Shown here piece by piece: positions 19,731-28,574 of a DNA stretch of 64,000 nucleotides (position 1 is its first letter; each line of letters starts with the position of its first letter). The notes under the pieces were generated by a model that had not been told where the DNA came from, did not search any database, and saw only the letters and a list, made by a program, of their open reading frames with translations. Position numbers and translations under genes: made by a program. The stretch spans positions 310,001 to 374,000 of the forward strand of contig NZ_JADGMV010000002.1 in assembly GCF_015234355.1 (NCBI RefSeq), given 5' to 3'. Source of the DNA: Psychrobacter sp. NG25 (lineage in GTDB: Bacteria > Pseudomonadota > Gammaproteobacteria > Pseudomonadales > Moraxellaceae).

Positions 19731-21059
19731 ATGAATATTTTGGTAATCGGTTCAGGTGGTCGCGAACACGCGCTGGCATGGCAGTGTGCAAAAGACGATA
19801 AGGTCAATAATATCTACGTCGCTCCTGGTAATGCTGGTACTGCACTTGAACCTAAATGCCAAAACGTAGTCTTAGAATCTACCGATGATGACGCTAGCGA
19901 ACATAGCGCAGTGATAGCGTTTTGCCAAAATAACGATATCGACATGGTCATCGTTGGACCAGAAGCGCCTTTGGTCACTGGTATCGTTGATGCATGCCGT
20001 GATGCTGGTATCAAAGCATGGGGTCCAACAGCATACTGTGCACAATTAGAAGGCTCAAAGACCTTTGCTAAAGAATTTATGGCGCAAAACAATATCCCAA
20101 CCGCTGCTTATCAAGGATTCACAGATGCAACAGCAGCCAAAGCCTATATCGATGAGCAAGGTGCACCAATCGTAATCAAGGCTGATGGTTTAGCCGCTGG
20201 TAAAGGTGTCATCGTTGCTGAAACGATCGAACAAGCACATGATGCAATCGACGACATGCTAGCAGACAACAAGTTTGGTGATGCGGGTAGCCGTGTGGTT
20301 ATCGAGCAATTTTTGCAAGGCGAAGAAGCCAGCTTTATTTGCATGGTTGATGGCGACAACATCTTACCGATGGCAACCAGTCAAGATCATAAGCGTGCTT
20401 TTGAAGGTGATACAGGGCCAAACACGGGTGGTATGGGCGCATACTCTCCTGCACCAGTCGTCACTCAGGATGTACATGACAAGGTAATGAGTCAAGTCAT
20501 TCAGCCAGTAGTCGATGCCATGAAAGATGCTGGCCATCCTTATACTGGATTTTTATATGCTGGCCTTATGATTGATGAAGCAGGTGACCCTTATGTCATC
20601 GAGTTCAACTGTCGCTTTGGCGATCCAGAGACACAGCCTATCTTGATGCGTTTGCAGTCTTCAATGGTGGATTTGGTGGCTCAAGGGCTTGCAGGTCAAT
20701 TGCCTAATGATGCCAAGTGGGATGCCCGCCCTGCTCTCGGTATCGTTGTTGCGTCTAAAGGCTATCCAGAAACCTCTTCAAAAGGCGACGTTATCGCTGG
20801 CTTGCCAAAGTTAGATAGCAGTAATGACAATGCCGTTAAAGTATTCCATGCGGGTACGGCATTTTTTAACCCTGATGAAGCCAGCACTGAGAATGAAGTG
20901 ATAACCAATGGTGGCCGTGTACTATGCGTGACTGCACTGGCAGATAATATCGCTGATGCTCAACAAGCTGCATTAGCCGTGACAGGTGCGATTAGTTTTG
21001 ATGGTGCCCAGTATCGCCGCGATATTGGTCATCATGCCATTGCTCGTGAAAACGCCTAG
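19731..21059 (+). CDS. purD: Phosphoribosylamine--glycine ligase (GAR synthetase)
   Basis: The 442-residue ATP-grasp enzyme joins glycine to phosphoribosylamine in step two of purine synthesis. It starts MNILVIGSGGREHALAWQ, the family's N-terminal signature, followed by VVGPEAPLVTGIVD, GSKTFAKEFM, IVIKADGLAAGKGVIVA (ATP-grasp, about 138-154), the GMGAYSPAP segment and EFNCRFGDPETQPIL with metal ligands (about 284-298). Two adjacent ATG codons (19728 and 19731) are possible; the second was chosen because it matches the family, and both fit the ribosome binding site. It stands alone, without purH, and has its own terminator. Confidence 0.95.
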   Translation: MNILVIGSGGREHALAWQCAKDDKVNNIYVAPGNAGTALEPKCQNVVLESTDDDASEHSAVIAFCQNNDIDMVIVGPEAPLVTGIVDACRDAGIKAWGPTAYCAQLEGSKTFAKEFMAQNNIPTAAYQGFTDATAAKAYIDEQGAPIVIKADGLAAGKGVIVAETIEQAHDAIDDMLADNKFGDAGSRVVIEQFLQGEEASFICMVDGDNILPMATSQDHKRAFEGDTGPNTGGMGAYSPAPVVTQDVHDKVMSQVIQPVVDAMKDAGHPYTGFLYAGLMIDEAGDPYVIEFNCRFGDPETQPILMRLQSSMVDLVAQGLAGQLPNDAKWDARPALGIVVASKGYPETSSKGDVIAGLPKLDSSNDNAVKVFHAGTAFFNPDEASTENEVITNGGRVLCVTALADNIADAQQAALAVTGAISFDGAQYRRDIGHHAIARENA

Positions 21060-21123
21060 TAAAGTAAATACCGTTAAATTAGTTAGTCATCTAATTTGGT
21101 AAAATTCTACTATTCTATTATTC

Positions 21124-21150
21124 GACCTAGCAACACGCTAGGTCTTATTT
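21124..21150 (+). terminator. Terminator of purD
   Basis: An 8-bp perfect stem GACCTAGC/GCTAGGTC with loop AACAC is followed by TTATTTTTTG. It lies about 65 bp after purD. The remaining 230 bp to the next gene hold nothing I can call. Confidence 0.85.
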
Positions 21151-21386
21151 TTTGATACAGCTGCATTTTCTGAATAGCAGCATCTATTGGCATATTTCTA
21201 CAAAATGATACCCAATAATTTAGCAAAATTAAATGTTAACATAAGTATCAAAGAGGCTATTCAGCCTTAGTATTATCAATAGACTCATCAACCAAATATG
21301 CTTTATATGATACAATTTTACCCCTATGCATCGTATCTCCCTTGTATTGTAGGTTCCTAACCCACAAATCAATACCAACCGGATGA

Positions 21387-22793
21387 ATGATTATATTTAT
21401 GGCAAATGATACGTCTAAACCTTCTAGCAATAAGCAATCAATCGACAACTTAAAAACCTCAGGGTTTGAGCGTCGAATGTCGATTGCCAAAACTTCCTTA
21501 AACATTGGTCGTCGTTGGGCAGGTAATAGCGTGTCTGGCATGTTTTTGAATAAAGAGACACGTACAGCGCGTAACCAAGCTTTTATGGAAGAACAAGCGA
21601 ATTACCTTGCATCAGAGCTCGGTAAGCTAAAAGGTTCTGTCGTAAAGATTGGCCAAATGCTGGCGATTTATGGTGAGCACATTTTGCCACCTGAAATCAC
21701 ACGTGCGCTCCAAACCCTAAACGATGATACGGCCACGTTGTCATGGCCAACGATAGAGCTTACATTACGTCAGTTATTGGGTAAAAAGTTAGATGAACTA
21801 GAAGTTGACACTGACCCTATTGGCACCGCCTCACTTGCCCAAGTACATCGCGCAACAGTCATCGAAACTGGCGAGCAAGTAGTACTGAAGATCCAATATC
21901 CAGGTGTGGCTGATGCTATCAACTCTGACCTTTCTCTATTTAAGCAGTTATTAAAAGTTAGCAACATCGTTCCCCAAACTCGCTCGCTTGATGCTTGGTT
22001 CGAAGAGATACGTGACCTACTCCATCATGAAGTCGATTACGAGGCAGAAGCAGCAACCACAGAACGTTTTTATGAGCGCCTTAGCAGCGATCCACGTTAT
22101 GTCGTTCCTAAGATTAACCGCAGTTATTCAAAGAAGCGTCTACTGTGCATGTCTTACGAGCCAGGCATCACGGTTGTCTCTGATGCCCTACAATTACTAC
22201 CTCATGAACGCCGCAATGCCATTGGTCAAGCTGCTATCGAAATCATGATGCAAGAGATTTTTGTTTGGGGTGAAATGCAGACAGATCCAAACTTTGGTAA
22301 CTATCTAGTTCGAGTTAGTGATGATGAAAACGATATAGATAAATTAGTATTATTGGATTTTGGTGCGATTCGCCAGTTTGATAATAATTTGTTAACCATT
22401 GCCCATGGCTTATTAAAAGCTGGCTATCGTCATAATCATCAAGCGATGAATTTAGCAATGACTGGTTATGATTTCTTTGATAGTATGAGTGGCAAAGTAC
22501 GTTCTGATATAGCCTCGCTGTTTCTGTTGGCAACAGAGCCGTTCAGTGATCCGGCTATGAATCCTGATATTCCGTCTGACTGTCTGGATGAGAGCAACCG
22601 TTATATTTGGGCCAATAGTAAGCTGCACTCTCGCCTTTCTACAGAAGCCACACGAGCAATGCAATCTTTCGAATTTAACCTGCCACCGAAAGAATTTATG
22701 TTTATTAGTCGTAAATTCATCGGAGCTTACACTTTCTTGACGGTTTTGGATGCTTATACTGATTCTAATAAGCTCGTTAAACCCTATTTATAG
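21387..22793 (+). CDS. ABC1/UbiB-family atypical kinase (AarF domain protein)
   Basis: This 468-residue protein has the ABC1 (ADCK) atypical kinase fold. Seen are the KIGQ motif (VVKIGQMLAIYG, about 93-104), which replaces the usual kinase N-lobe elements, the alanine-rich loop ASLAQVH (about 148-154), the lysine in VVLKIQYPG, and the catalytic and metal motifs DPNFGN and LLDFGA. Relatives include UbiB, COQ8 and the YloB/AarF group, linked to ubiquinone synthesis or lipid-related ATPase activity. It lacks the two C-terminal transmembrane helices expected in true UbiB and is shorter (E. coli UbiB 546), so a paralogue with an unknown substrate is more likely. Starts at 21387 and 21399 (MANDTSK) are both possible, as GGA sits too near the first and far from the second. 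Confidence 0.85.
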   Translation: MIIFMANDTSKPSSNKQSIDNLKTSGFERRMSIAKTSLNIGRRWAGNSVSGMFLNKETRTARNQAFMEEQANYLASELGKLKGSVVKIGQMLAIYGEHILPPEITRALQTLNDDTATLSWPTIELTLRQLLGKKLDELEVDTDPIGTASLAQVHRATVIETGEQVVLKIQYPGVADAINSDLSLFKQLLKVSNIVPQTRSLDAWFEEIRDLLHHEVDYEAEAATTERFYERLSSDPRYVVPKINRSYSKKRLLCMSYEPGITVVSDALQLLPHERRNAIGQAAIEIMMQEIFVWGEMQTDPNFGNYLVRVSDDENDIDKLVLLDFGAIRQFDNNLLTIAHGLLKAGYRHNHQAMNLAMTGYDFFDSMSGKVRSDIASLFLLATEPFSDPAMNPDIPSDCLDESNRYIWANSKLHSRLSTEATRAMQSFEFNLPPKEFMFISRKFIGAYTFLTVLDAYTDSNKLVKPYL

Positions 22794-22817
22794 TATCGAA
22801 TAACGACCTACTTTTTG

Positions 22818-22845
22818 GCCGTCCTTTAGTGACGGCTTTATTTTT
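22818..22845 (+). terminator. Terminator after the ABC1 kinase gene
   Basis: A 6-bp G+C-rich stem GCCGTC/GACGGC with loop CTTTAGT is followed by TTTATTTTT, 25 bp after the stop codon. Short but typical. Confidence 0.75.
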
Positions 22846-22932
22846 GAGCATTTTTATTTGCTTAGGCTATTTTATATTTATTAGTTCTGACTATTCCGAT
22901 CTTTCTTCAATTTCGCATCATTTTTACTTAGG

Positions 22933-23610
22933 CTATTCATCTTGGCTTATATTACCAACTTGCCATTCATCAAACCTTGTCTTATATCCTTCTGGCTTAC
23001 ACAGGCTCAGCTCCCAACATGTTTCTCCGCGCGCTAGATACTTCACTTCAAAATGTGTACGCTGGCTATCCGTCGCTACTGTATATCGAGTGTTTGGTAA
23101 GCACCATACCTTGGTTGCCTGCTTCTCTGCATTATCCATATATGCTTCTATATTGGTTACGAGAACTACCTCGCCACCTATCTGCAAACGTGACAATAGA
23201 AACTCAAAAAATGGCATATTTAACCACTGTTGATTAGGATTATGCTGTTCAGGATTGGGATAAAGAATAAAGATTTTTGCCAAACTGCTTGGCTTGATGG
23301 CATGCACTGTCCATGCAATGGCGTCAGCATGGATCGCATCTAGGTTCGGTGAAGATTGTATTGCTGCCAGTTTGGCAAACGCTTCGAATTTGTTGCGTGT
23401 ACGCTCAATTGCTATCAAATGCTTATCAGAATTCTGTAATGCAAAACCAAGCGCATGCTTGCCCTTCCCGGCACCAATCTCTAATAACAAAGGCAGATTG
23501 TTTTCGTTTTCACCAATGATACTTGGCAAGATAAAGTCACGCGGTGCTGAGAGTCTCTGTGGTTGAAATGCACGCTCTTGTTGATGCGTAAGCTCGATAT
23601 TGTCAGTCAT
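22933..23610 (-). CDS. TrmB-like SAM-dependent methyltransferase with degenerate catalytic motif
   Basis: The 225-residue protein lines up with tRNA (guanine-46-N7) methyltransferase TrmB along its whole length: SAM site LLLEIGAGKGKHALGFA (about 40-56), acidic ribose-binding residue in LIAIERTRNK, DAIHADAI, and a C-terminal THFEVKYLARGE that matches the family's TxFExRG segment. However, the diagnostic PDPWxKxRHxKRR of TrmB is here YPNPEQHNPNQQW: the catalytic Asp is Asn and all the tRNA-contacting Arg and Lys are gone. It is therefore probably a paralogue with another substrate, or inactive on tRNA. The start at 23610 has AAGGA seven bases upstream. It diverges from yacG across a 191-bp gap. 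A canonical TrmB gene would be expected elsewhere in the genome. Confidence 0.75.
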   Translation of the reverse strand: MTDNIELTHQQERAFQPQRLSAPRDFILPSIIGENENNLPLLLEIGAGKGKHALGFALQNSDKHLIAIERTRNKFEAFAKLAAIQSSPNLDAIHADAIAWTVHAIKPSSLAKIFILYPNPEQHNPNQQWLNMPFFEFLLSRLQIGGEVVLVTNIEAYMDNAEKQATKVWCLPNTRYTVATDSQRTHFEVKYLARGETCWELSLCKPEGYKTRFDEWQVGNISQDE

Positions 23611-23801
23611 TTACTATCCTTAAAGTATTTGTCTTTTGCCATTATTCGGCTGCATGCTATTATATAGTCAATCCACTGCAATAGTAATATGACGACAGCT
23701 AGCAATGCTAAAACCGTCTATTAATCATCACGTAGGCGAACCTACTGACTGTCATTCACTATTAATAATTCAAATAAATCGAGGATGCTTTCACTCTTAT
23801 T

Positions 23802-23993
23802 ATGACTGACCCTACCCCCAACACACCACCCAAGACCTATCCGTGCCCACGCTGCGGCACCCAAACAGCATGGCAGGATAATAAATATAAGCCGTTTTGC
23901 AGTAGTCAATGCAAACTTATTGACTTAGGTTCATGGGCAAATGAAGACTACACTTTGCCTGCGGAAACCACGCCTTTCTCCGACGAGCTATAA
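23802..23993 (+). CDS. yacG: DNA gyrase inhibitor / zinc-ribbon protein YacG
   Basis: The 63-residue protein is a full-length YacG. A zinc site is formed by CPRC (Cys15, Cys18) and FCSSQC (Cys33, Cys37), and the signature [14 protein letters not shown] follows at once. E. coli YacG binds GyrB and blocks DNA binding by gyrase. The acidic C-terminal tail is usual. It is 47 bp upstream of argD on the same strand and may share its transcript; in many bacteria yacG lies near coaE, which is not the case here. Confidence 0.92.
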   Translation: MTDPTPNTPPKTYPCPRCGTQTAWQDNKYKPFCSSQCKLIDLGSWANEDYTLPAETTPFSDEL

Positions 23994-24040
23994 CCAATTA
24001 TTTTTCTTTTTACTCACTGATCATCTTAAGGATGTTTTAT

Positions 24041-25222
24041 ATGTCTGCTACTTACCTGATGCCTACCTATAACCGCCAGCCAATCAACTTTACGCGTGGT
24101 TCGGGCAGTTGGTTATATACCAAAGATGATACGCCTTATTTAGACGCGCTGACTGGCATTGCCGTCTGCGGATTGGGCCATTGCCATCCACAGGTGACCG
24201 ATGCTATTCAACAACAAGCGGCGACTCTAGTACATACCAGTAATCTATTCGGTATTGACTGGCAAGAGCGTGCAGGAGAGATTCTGTGCACAGCAGCTCG
24301 AATGGATAGCGTGTTTTTTGCCAATAGTGGTGCTGAAGCAAACGAAGCCGCACTAAAAATGGCAAGACTATACGCACATAAGCAAGGCTTTAAACGTCCA
24401 AAAGTCATCGTGATGGAGCAATCATTTCACGGCCGTACATTGCTATCGTTGTCTGCCACTGCCAATCCAAAGGCGCGTGAAGGCTTTTATACATTGGATG
24501 ATGACTTTATTCGTGTTCCATTTGGTGATATCTCAGCCATTAAGCAAGCGGCGCTCGATTATGATGACATTTGCGCTATCTTTGTAGAGCCCATTCAAGG
24601 TGAAGGTGGACTGAACATCGCTGCCAACGGGTTTACTTACCTTGAAGAGATACAAGCAGAGTGTGAAGCTAACAACTGGCTATTTATGTTAGATGAAGTG
24701 CAGACAGGTAACGGGCGTACTGGTAAGTATTTCGCTTATCAACACAGCAATGCTCGCCCTGATGTATTGACAACGGCTAAGGGCTTGGGCAATGGTTTTC
24801 CAGTAGGAGCCTGTATGGTACGTGGACGTGCTAATGGTTTATTCGGTGCGGGTAGCCACGGCTCAACGTATGGTGGCACACCATTGGCAAGCCGCGTGGT
24901 GCATACTGTCTATGACGTACTCGGTAACAGTAACATAATGGAAAATGCGGTTACTGAAGGGCTATTCATTCGAGAGACACTAGTCGATGCACTAGGACAA
25001 CACGGCGTGAGCAGTCGCGGCGCAGGGATGATGATTGGTATCGCCTTGCCTGAAGACATGGATTGTAGTCAGCTCGTAGATCGTGCACGTGATGAGCAAA
25101 ACTTAATCATCAACGTCACTGGTGGCCATGTGATACGTTTGCTACCGCCACTGAATATGAGCCGGGATGAGAGCACTCAAGTAGCTGAACGCTTGGTGGA
25201 CTTATTAAAACCGTCTTTTTAA
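24041..25222 (+). CDS. argD: Acetylornithine aminotransferase family (ArgD)
   Basis: The 393-residue class III PLP aminotransferase converts N-acetylglutamate semialdehyde to N-acetylornithine in arginine synthesis; many such enzymes also serve in lysine synthesis. The motifs are FFANSGAEANEAALKMAR, SFHGRT, EPIQGEGG, the PLP-phosphate region LDEVQTGNGRTG, and the Schiff-base lysine in TTAKGLGNGFP (Lys247). GSHGSTYGGTPLA completes the active site. The ATG at 24041 is chosen because TAAGGA lies eight bases upstream; another ATG at 24032 overlaps that site. Ornithine or succinylornithine aminotransferase function cannot be excluded from sequence alone. A bidirectional terminator follows. Confidence 0.88.
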   Translation: MSATYLMPTYNRQPINFTRGSGSWLYTKDDTPYLDALTGIAVCGLGHCHPQVTDAIQQQAATLVHTSNLFGIDWQERAGEILCTAARMDSVFFANSGAEANEAALKMARLYAHKQGFKRPKVIVMEQSFHGRTLLSLSATANPKAREGFYTLDDDFIRVPFGDISAIKQAALDYDDICAIFVEPIQGEGGLNIAANGFTYLEEIQAECEANNWLFMLDEVQTGNGRTGKYFAYQHSNARPDVLTTAKGLGNGFPVGACMVRGRANGLFGAGSHGSTYGGTPLASRVVHTVYDVLGNSNIMENAVTEGLFIRETLVDALGQHGVSSRGAGMMIGIALPEDMDCSQLVDRARDEQNLIINVTGGHVIRLLPPLNMSRDESTQVAERLVDLLKPSF

Positions 25223-25370
25223 AGTATGACTCATAACTATCAATATCATAGTCAACTCACAATAATCTGGATATGTGTAAGTCAGATTAGTGAAAGCCCT
25301 ATAGATAATGGATTAAGGAATAGCGCGCTTAACACTCTATCTAGTTGATATAAAGCCGAATATCATAAAA

Positions 25371-25405
25371 AAAAGCCTATAGACATAAACTATCTATAGG
25401 CTTTT
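25371..25405. terminator. Bidirectional terminator between argD and the LysR gene
   Basis: A perfect 13-bp stem AAAAGCCTATAGA/TCTATAGGCTTTT with a 9-base loop has A and T runs on both sides, and lies between two convergent genes. Confidence 0.9.
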
Positions 25406-25466
25406 TGCTGACTGCTAATTACTTAACTTCTAGCATGTCATTAAATTAGCACTTACCACTCAAAAC

Positions 25467-26366
25467 TTAATGAGCGTGAAAATACTTTTTCAGCACCTCT
25501 AAGCAACGAGTTATCTTAGCAGGTTGCTGTTCACCATTCAAAGTAACGGCATATAGCACAAAGCTTGGCAACTGATAACCAGTCAACACTTCAACCAGTT
25601 CACCACTCTCAAGCTCTTTCTTGATATCCATTTCCAACATTCTAACCAAACCATGACCTTCTTTGGCCAATGTAGTCGCCATAAAGACGTTATTGGTATA
25701 AATGCGTGAGTTCATTTTTGTGCGTGTTTTTTTGCCAGTCTCTGTTTGAACCATATCAATTTGATTGGCATCTTTCATAATTTCAATACAAATAAGCTGG
25801 TGATCGGCCAAATCTTTAGGCGTCTGAAGCTTAGTATGTTGACGTAGATATTGCGGTGAAGCAACGAGCATTTGTCGCACGTCTGTCAAAGGATGACTGC
25901 TCAAGCTAGAGTCATTGATTGATGGGCTCATACGTATAGCAATATCGATACGCGCATCAATCATATCGACATAATGATTGTCTGCCAAGTATGTGATACT
26001 CAAATCATCATGTGCTGCCATCCACGTAGACAATGCTGGCAAAATATGATTCACACCAAGCTCAGGCGTCGTCGCCACGCGTAAGCTACCTGCCAACTCA
26101 TCACGCAATTGATTGACCTTAATTCGGCCTTGTTCAGCAGCACTCACCACATCTTTTGCGGCCTCGTAAAAACTCTCACCCGCTTCTGTTAAGCTCAGCT
26201 TACGAGTTGAGCGATGTAATAGCACGACACCCAAATCATTTTCTAATGATCTAATTTGCTGACTAACTGCACTGGTGGTAATACCTAGCTCACGAGCTGA
26301 GCCACTAAAAGAACCATGTCCGACCACACTGGCGAACACAGCCATACCGCGTAAATTATCCAACAT
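25467..26366 (-). CDS. LysR-family transcriptional regulator
   Basis: The 299-residue regulator has the winged helix-turn-helix at the N-terminus: MAVFASVVGHGSFSGSARELGITTSAVSQQIRSLENDLGVVLLHRST read in pieces gives the standard LysR layout, with the recognition helix around TTSAVSQQIRSLE (about residues 30-42). A periplasmic-binding-protein-like effector domain fills residues 90-299, with ATTPELGVNHILPAL at its start. It resembles the CrgA/DmlR-like branch. The start at 26366 follows TTAGGTGA. No divergent gene is within reach (dnaX ends upstream on the same strand), so its target is not evident. The effector is unknown. Confidence 0.88.
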   Translation of the reverse strand: MLDNLRGMAVFASVVGHGSFSGSARELGITTSAVSQQIRSLENDLGVVLLHRSTRKLSLTEAGESFYEAAKDVVSAAEQGRIKVNQLRDELAGSLRVATTPELGVNHILPALSTWMAAHDDLSITYLADNHYVDMIDARIDIAIRMSPSINDSSLSSHPLTDVRQMLVASPQYLRQHTKLQTPKDLADHQLICIEIMKDANQIDMVQTETGKKTRTKMNSRIYTNNVFMATTLAKEGHGLVRMLEMDIKKELESGELVEVLTGYQLPSFVLYAVTLNGEQQPAKITRCLEVLKKYFHAH

Positions 26367-26493
26367 ACTTTCACCTAAGCTACATTTTAGTTTTTAATAT
26401 AACTTAATCATTATAGAGAATTTTTAATTTCCTTATAGCAATTAAGCATACTTCTATTATTCGAATTGATTTATTTTATAAGCAATAAAAGTA

Positions 26494-26533
26494 AAAACAT
26501 CAAGGTGATAGTACAATATCACCTTGATGTTTT
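26494..26533 (-). terminator. Terminator of dnaX
   Basis: A perfect 17-bp stem AAAACATCAAGGTGATA with its inverse, loop GTACAA, ends in A and T runs on both sides. It lies 67 bp past the dnaX stop on the minus strand. The interval 26367-26493 should hold the promoter of the LysR gene; none was identified. Confidence 0.88.
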
Positions 26534-26600
26534 ATGTAGGAATTGCGTTTGACAACTATATCCAATTTTAAATAATTTTAACAATATTTTTTCTGACTGC

Positions 26601-28505
26601 TTAATACAAATGTACTTTACCCATCCTTCCTTCACCACGCTCAGTTAAGTATTGCATCACTGGAGTATTTAGCAATTTTGACTCTGCTACTGCCTTAGCT
26701 TGTACTAGGCGTTTTTGTTGACGACGTTCAGGCGTCTTATCTTCAGCATGCATGACACTGCCATCAATTTTTAAGTCAATCTCCGCTTGGATAAACTGCT
26801 GTTGCAATTTAGCTGCTAACTGCTGAAAGGTCGTTTGTAAATGTCGACTGTCCACACTGGTCACAAAGACTGCCTTACCATCACATAAACCTGTCATCAT
26901 ACCTTGACGAGCAAGCGCTAACTCATCTTGGGCCAAGACATCTGCCTCACGAGCCGTTTGCAACCAATAGTCCCATTTCTCTGGATTCCACTCACCCATT
27001 AGCTCTTGTGGTGGGCAACGTAGCAAAGTACGTGGGTCATCAACTTGCGAGGTTAACTGAGAATTATTTACGTCAGGCTCAACGACTGGTTCAGGCTCAA
27101 CGACTGGTTCAGGCTCAACGACTGGTTCAGGCTCAACGACTGGTTCAGGCTCAACGACTGGTTCAGGCTCAACGACTGGTTCAGGCTCAACGACTGGTTC
27201 AGGCTCAACGACTGGTTCAGGCATGGCACTAGTCACTGACTGTGCTATATTTTCATCATAACTAGCGGTTTGCAGTTTATCATAACTTTGCGCTTGATAA
27301 TCCACATCATATGACTGTAAAGGCGGTGCTGAAGCTTCATGGGTGACAGCACCTGTAGGTTGCGTAGAAGACACCTCACTGTCATAAGTGTTGCTCAATA
27401 CTTCATCAACTGGCAACGGGCGAAAGGCCAGTAAACGCAAAATACACATCTCAAGCGCTTGCATAGGTGTGCTAGCAAGTTTCACACCTTCACGTGCTTG
27501 TACCACGATTTCATAGTAAAGTTGCAACACGTCTGGGCTGATATGCTGCGCCAGTACAGTGATATTCTGTGCCTGAGCTTCATTCACATTGAGCGCGACT
27601 TCAGGTAATAACTGTGTCAACGCCAATTGATGAAGTAGCTCAGCTAACCCATCAAACATACTGGTGGCATCAACCATCTGTGCACGCATTTGCTCGATAT
27701 GAGCAGCAACAGCAGATTTATCATGGTTATAAATATCTGTAATCAAACTGACCAAATCAGCGGCATCAATCAGACCAAGCATCGCATTAACGGTAACGTC
27801 GTCGAGCGCCCCTTGACCAAAAGCGATCGCCTGATCGGTCAACGACAACGCATCACGTACTGAGCCTTTAGCCGCACTTGCCAACTGCCAAAGGGCGGGC
27901 TGCGTATAGGCTACTTGCTCTTGGGTAAGAACATTCGCCAAGTGTTCGCTCAGCAATGTCTGTGGTAGTGGGCGCAGCACAAACTGTAAACAGCGCGAGA
28001 TAATAGTGATTGGCAGTTTTTGTGGGTCCGTCGTCGCTAGCAAAAACTTTACATGCTCAGGTGGCTCTTCTAGTGTTTTGAGCAGCGCATTAAAACTGTG
28101 CGTAGACAGCATATGCACTTCATCAATGAGATAAACCTTGTAACGACCTTGACTTGGCGCATAAGGAACATTGTCTAGTAGCTCGCGTGTGTCTTCAACC
28201 TTAGTACGAGACGCGGCATCAATTTCGATCAGATCAATAAACCGTCCTTGATCAATGGCCACGCAATTATCGCACACACCGCAAGGAGTACTAGTGATAC
28301 CTATATCACAATTCAAACACTTGGACAAAATACGCGCAATCGTCGTCTTACCCACACCGCGCGTCCCAGTAAAGAGATACGCATGATGCAGGCGATTATA
28401 ATCAATCGCATTAATCAGCGCTTGCGAGACGTGTGTTTGCCCAATTAACTCGTGAAAGTTTTTGGGACGATATTTGCGAGCTAAAACTTGATATTGCTGC
28501 GTCAT
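26601..28505 (-). CDS. dnaX: DNA polymerase III subunits tau/gamma
   Basis: The 634-residue clamp-loader ATPase loads the sliding clamp and couples the replisome. It starts MTQQYQVLARKYRPKNFHEL, the family's N-terminus (28505; an upstream ATG at 28517 adds four residues of no family match). Walker A is GTRGVGKTTIARILSK, followed by the zinc site with four cysteines (CLNCDIG, CGVCDNC), the DEVHMLS Walker B, and the sensor SRCLQF. After the ATPase and collar region (to about residue 370) is a linker with eight perfect copies of EPVVEP, then a C-terminal tau domain that should bind the polymerase. No A-AAA-AAG slippery site with following hairpin was seen, so separate gamma may not be made by the E. 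coli frameshift route. It is not followed by the usual ybaB-recR. Confidence 0.94.
   Translation of the reverse strand: MTQQYQVLARKYRPKNFHELIGQTHVSQALINAIDYNRLHHAYLFTGTRGVGKTTIARILSKCLNCDIGITSTPCGVCDNCVAIDQGRFIDLIEIDAASRTKVEDTRELLDNVPYAPSQGRYKVYLIDEVHMLSTHSFNALLKTLEEPPEHVKFLLATTDPQKLPITIISRCLQFVLRPLPQTLLSEHLANVLTQEQVAYTQPALWQLASAAKGSVRDALSLTDQAIAFGQGALDDVTVNAMLGLIDAADLVSLITDIYNHDKSAVAAHIEQMRAQMVDATSMFDGLAELLHQLALTQLLPEVALNVNEAQAQNITVLAQHISPDVLQLYYEIVVQAREGVKLASTPMQALEMCILRLLAFRPLPVDEVLSNTYDSEVSSTQPTGAVTHEASAPPLQSYDVDYQAQSYDKLQTASYDENIAQSVTSAMPEPVVEPEPVVEPEPVVEPEPVVEPEPVVEPEPVVEPEPVVEPEPVVEPDVNNSQLTSQVDDPRTLLRCPPQELMGEWNPEKWDYWLQTAREADVLAQDELALARQGMMTGLCDGKAVFVTSVDSRHLQTTFQQLAAKLQQQFIQAEIDLKIDGSVMHAEDKTPERRQQKRLVQAKAVAESKLLNTPVMQYLTERGEGRMGKVHLY
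27076..27219 (-). repeat. 18-bp perfect tandem repeat, eight copies, inside dnaX
   Basis: The unit GGCTCAACGACTGGTTCA (as read on the plus strand) is repeated eight times without a single change, 144 bp in all. Translated with dnaX it encodes EPVVEP eight times, an acidic, proline-rich spacer between the ATPase region and the tau tail. Unit length is a multiple of three, so changes in copy number keep the frame. The lack of any substitution points to recent expansion by slippage or recombination. Confidence 0.97.
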
Positions 28506-28574
28506 AGTAAATGCCAATGTAAATAATACAAATATAGATAAAGTGTCAAACCAGTGAGCTATATTAGGTTTAGA

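Noticed and set aside
21257-21541. 94-codon frame on the minus strand over the start of the ABC1 kinase gene
   Set aside because: Overlaps a recognised gene and shows no family features.
23660-23673. TATAGTCAATCCAC, resembling one end of the TATAGTC repeat family
   Set aside because: Similarity stops after about 13 bases and no second end is found; at best a relic.
27008-27232. Plus-strand frame with eight repeats of VQAQRL opposite the dnaX tandem repeat
   Set aside because: It is only the complementary reading of the dnaX repeat; no start signals and no family match.
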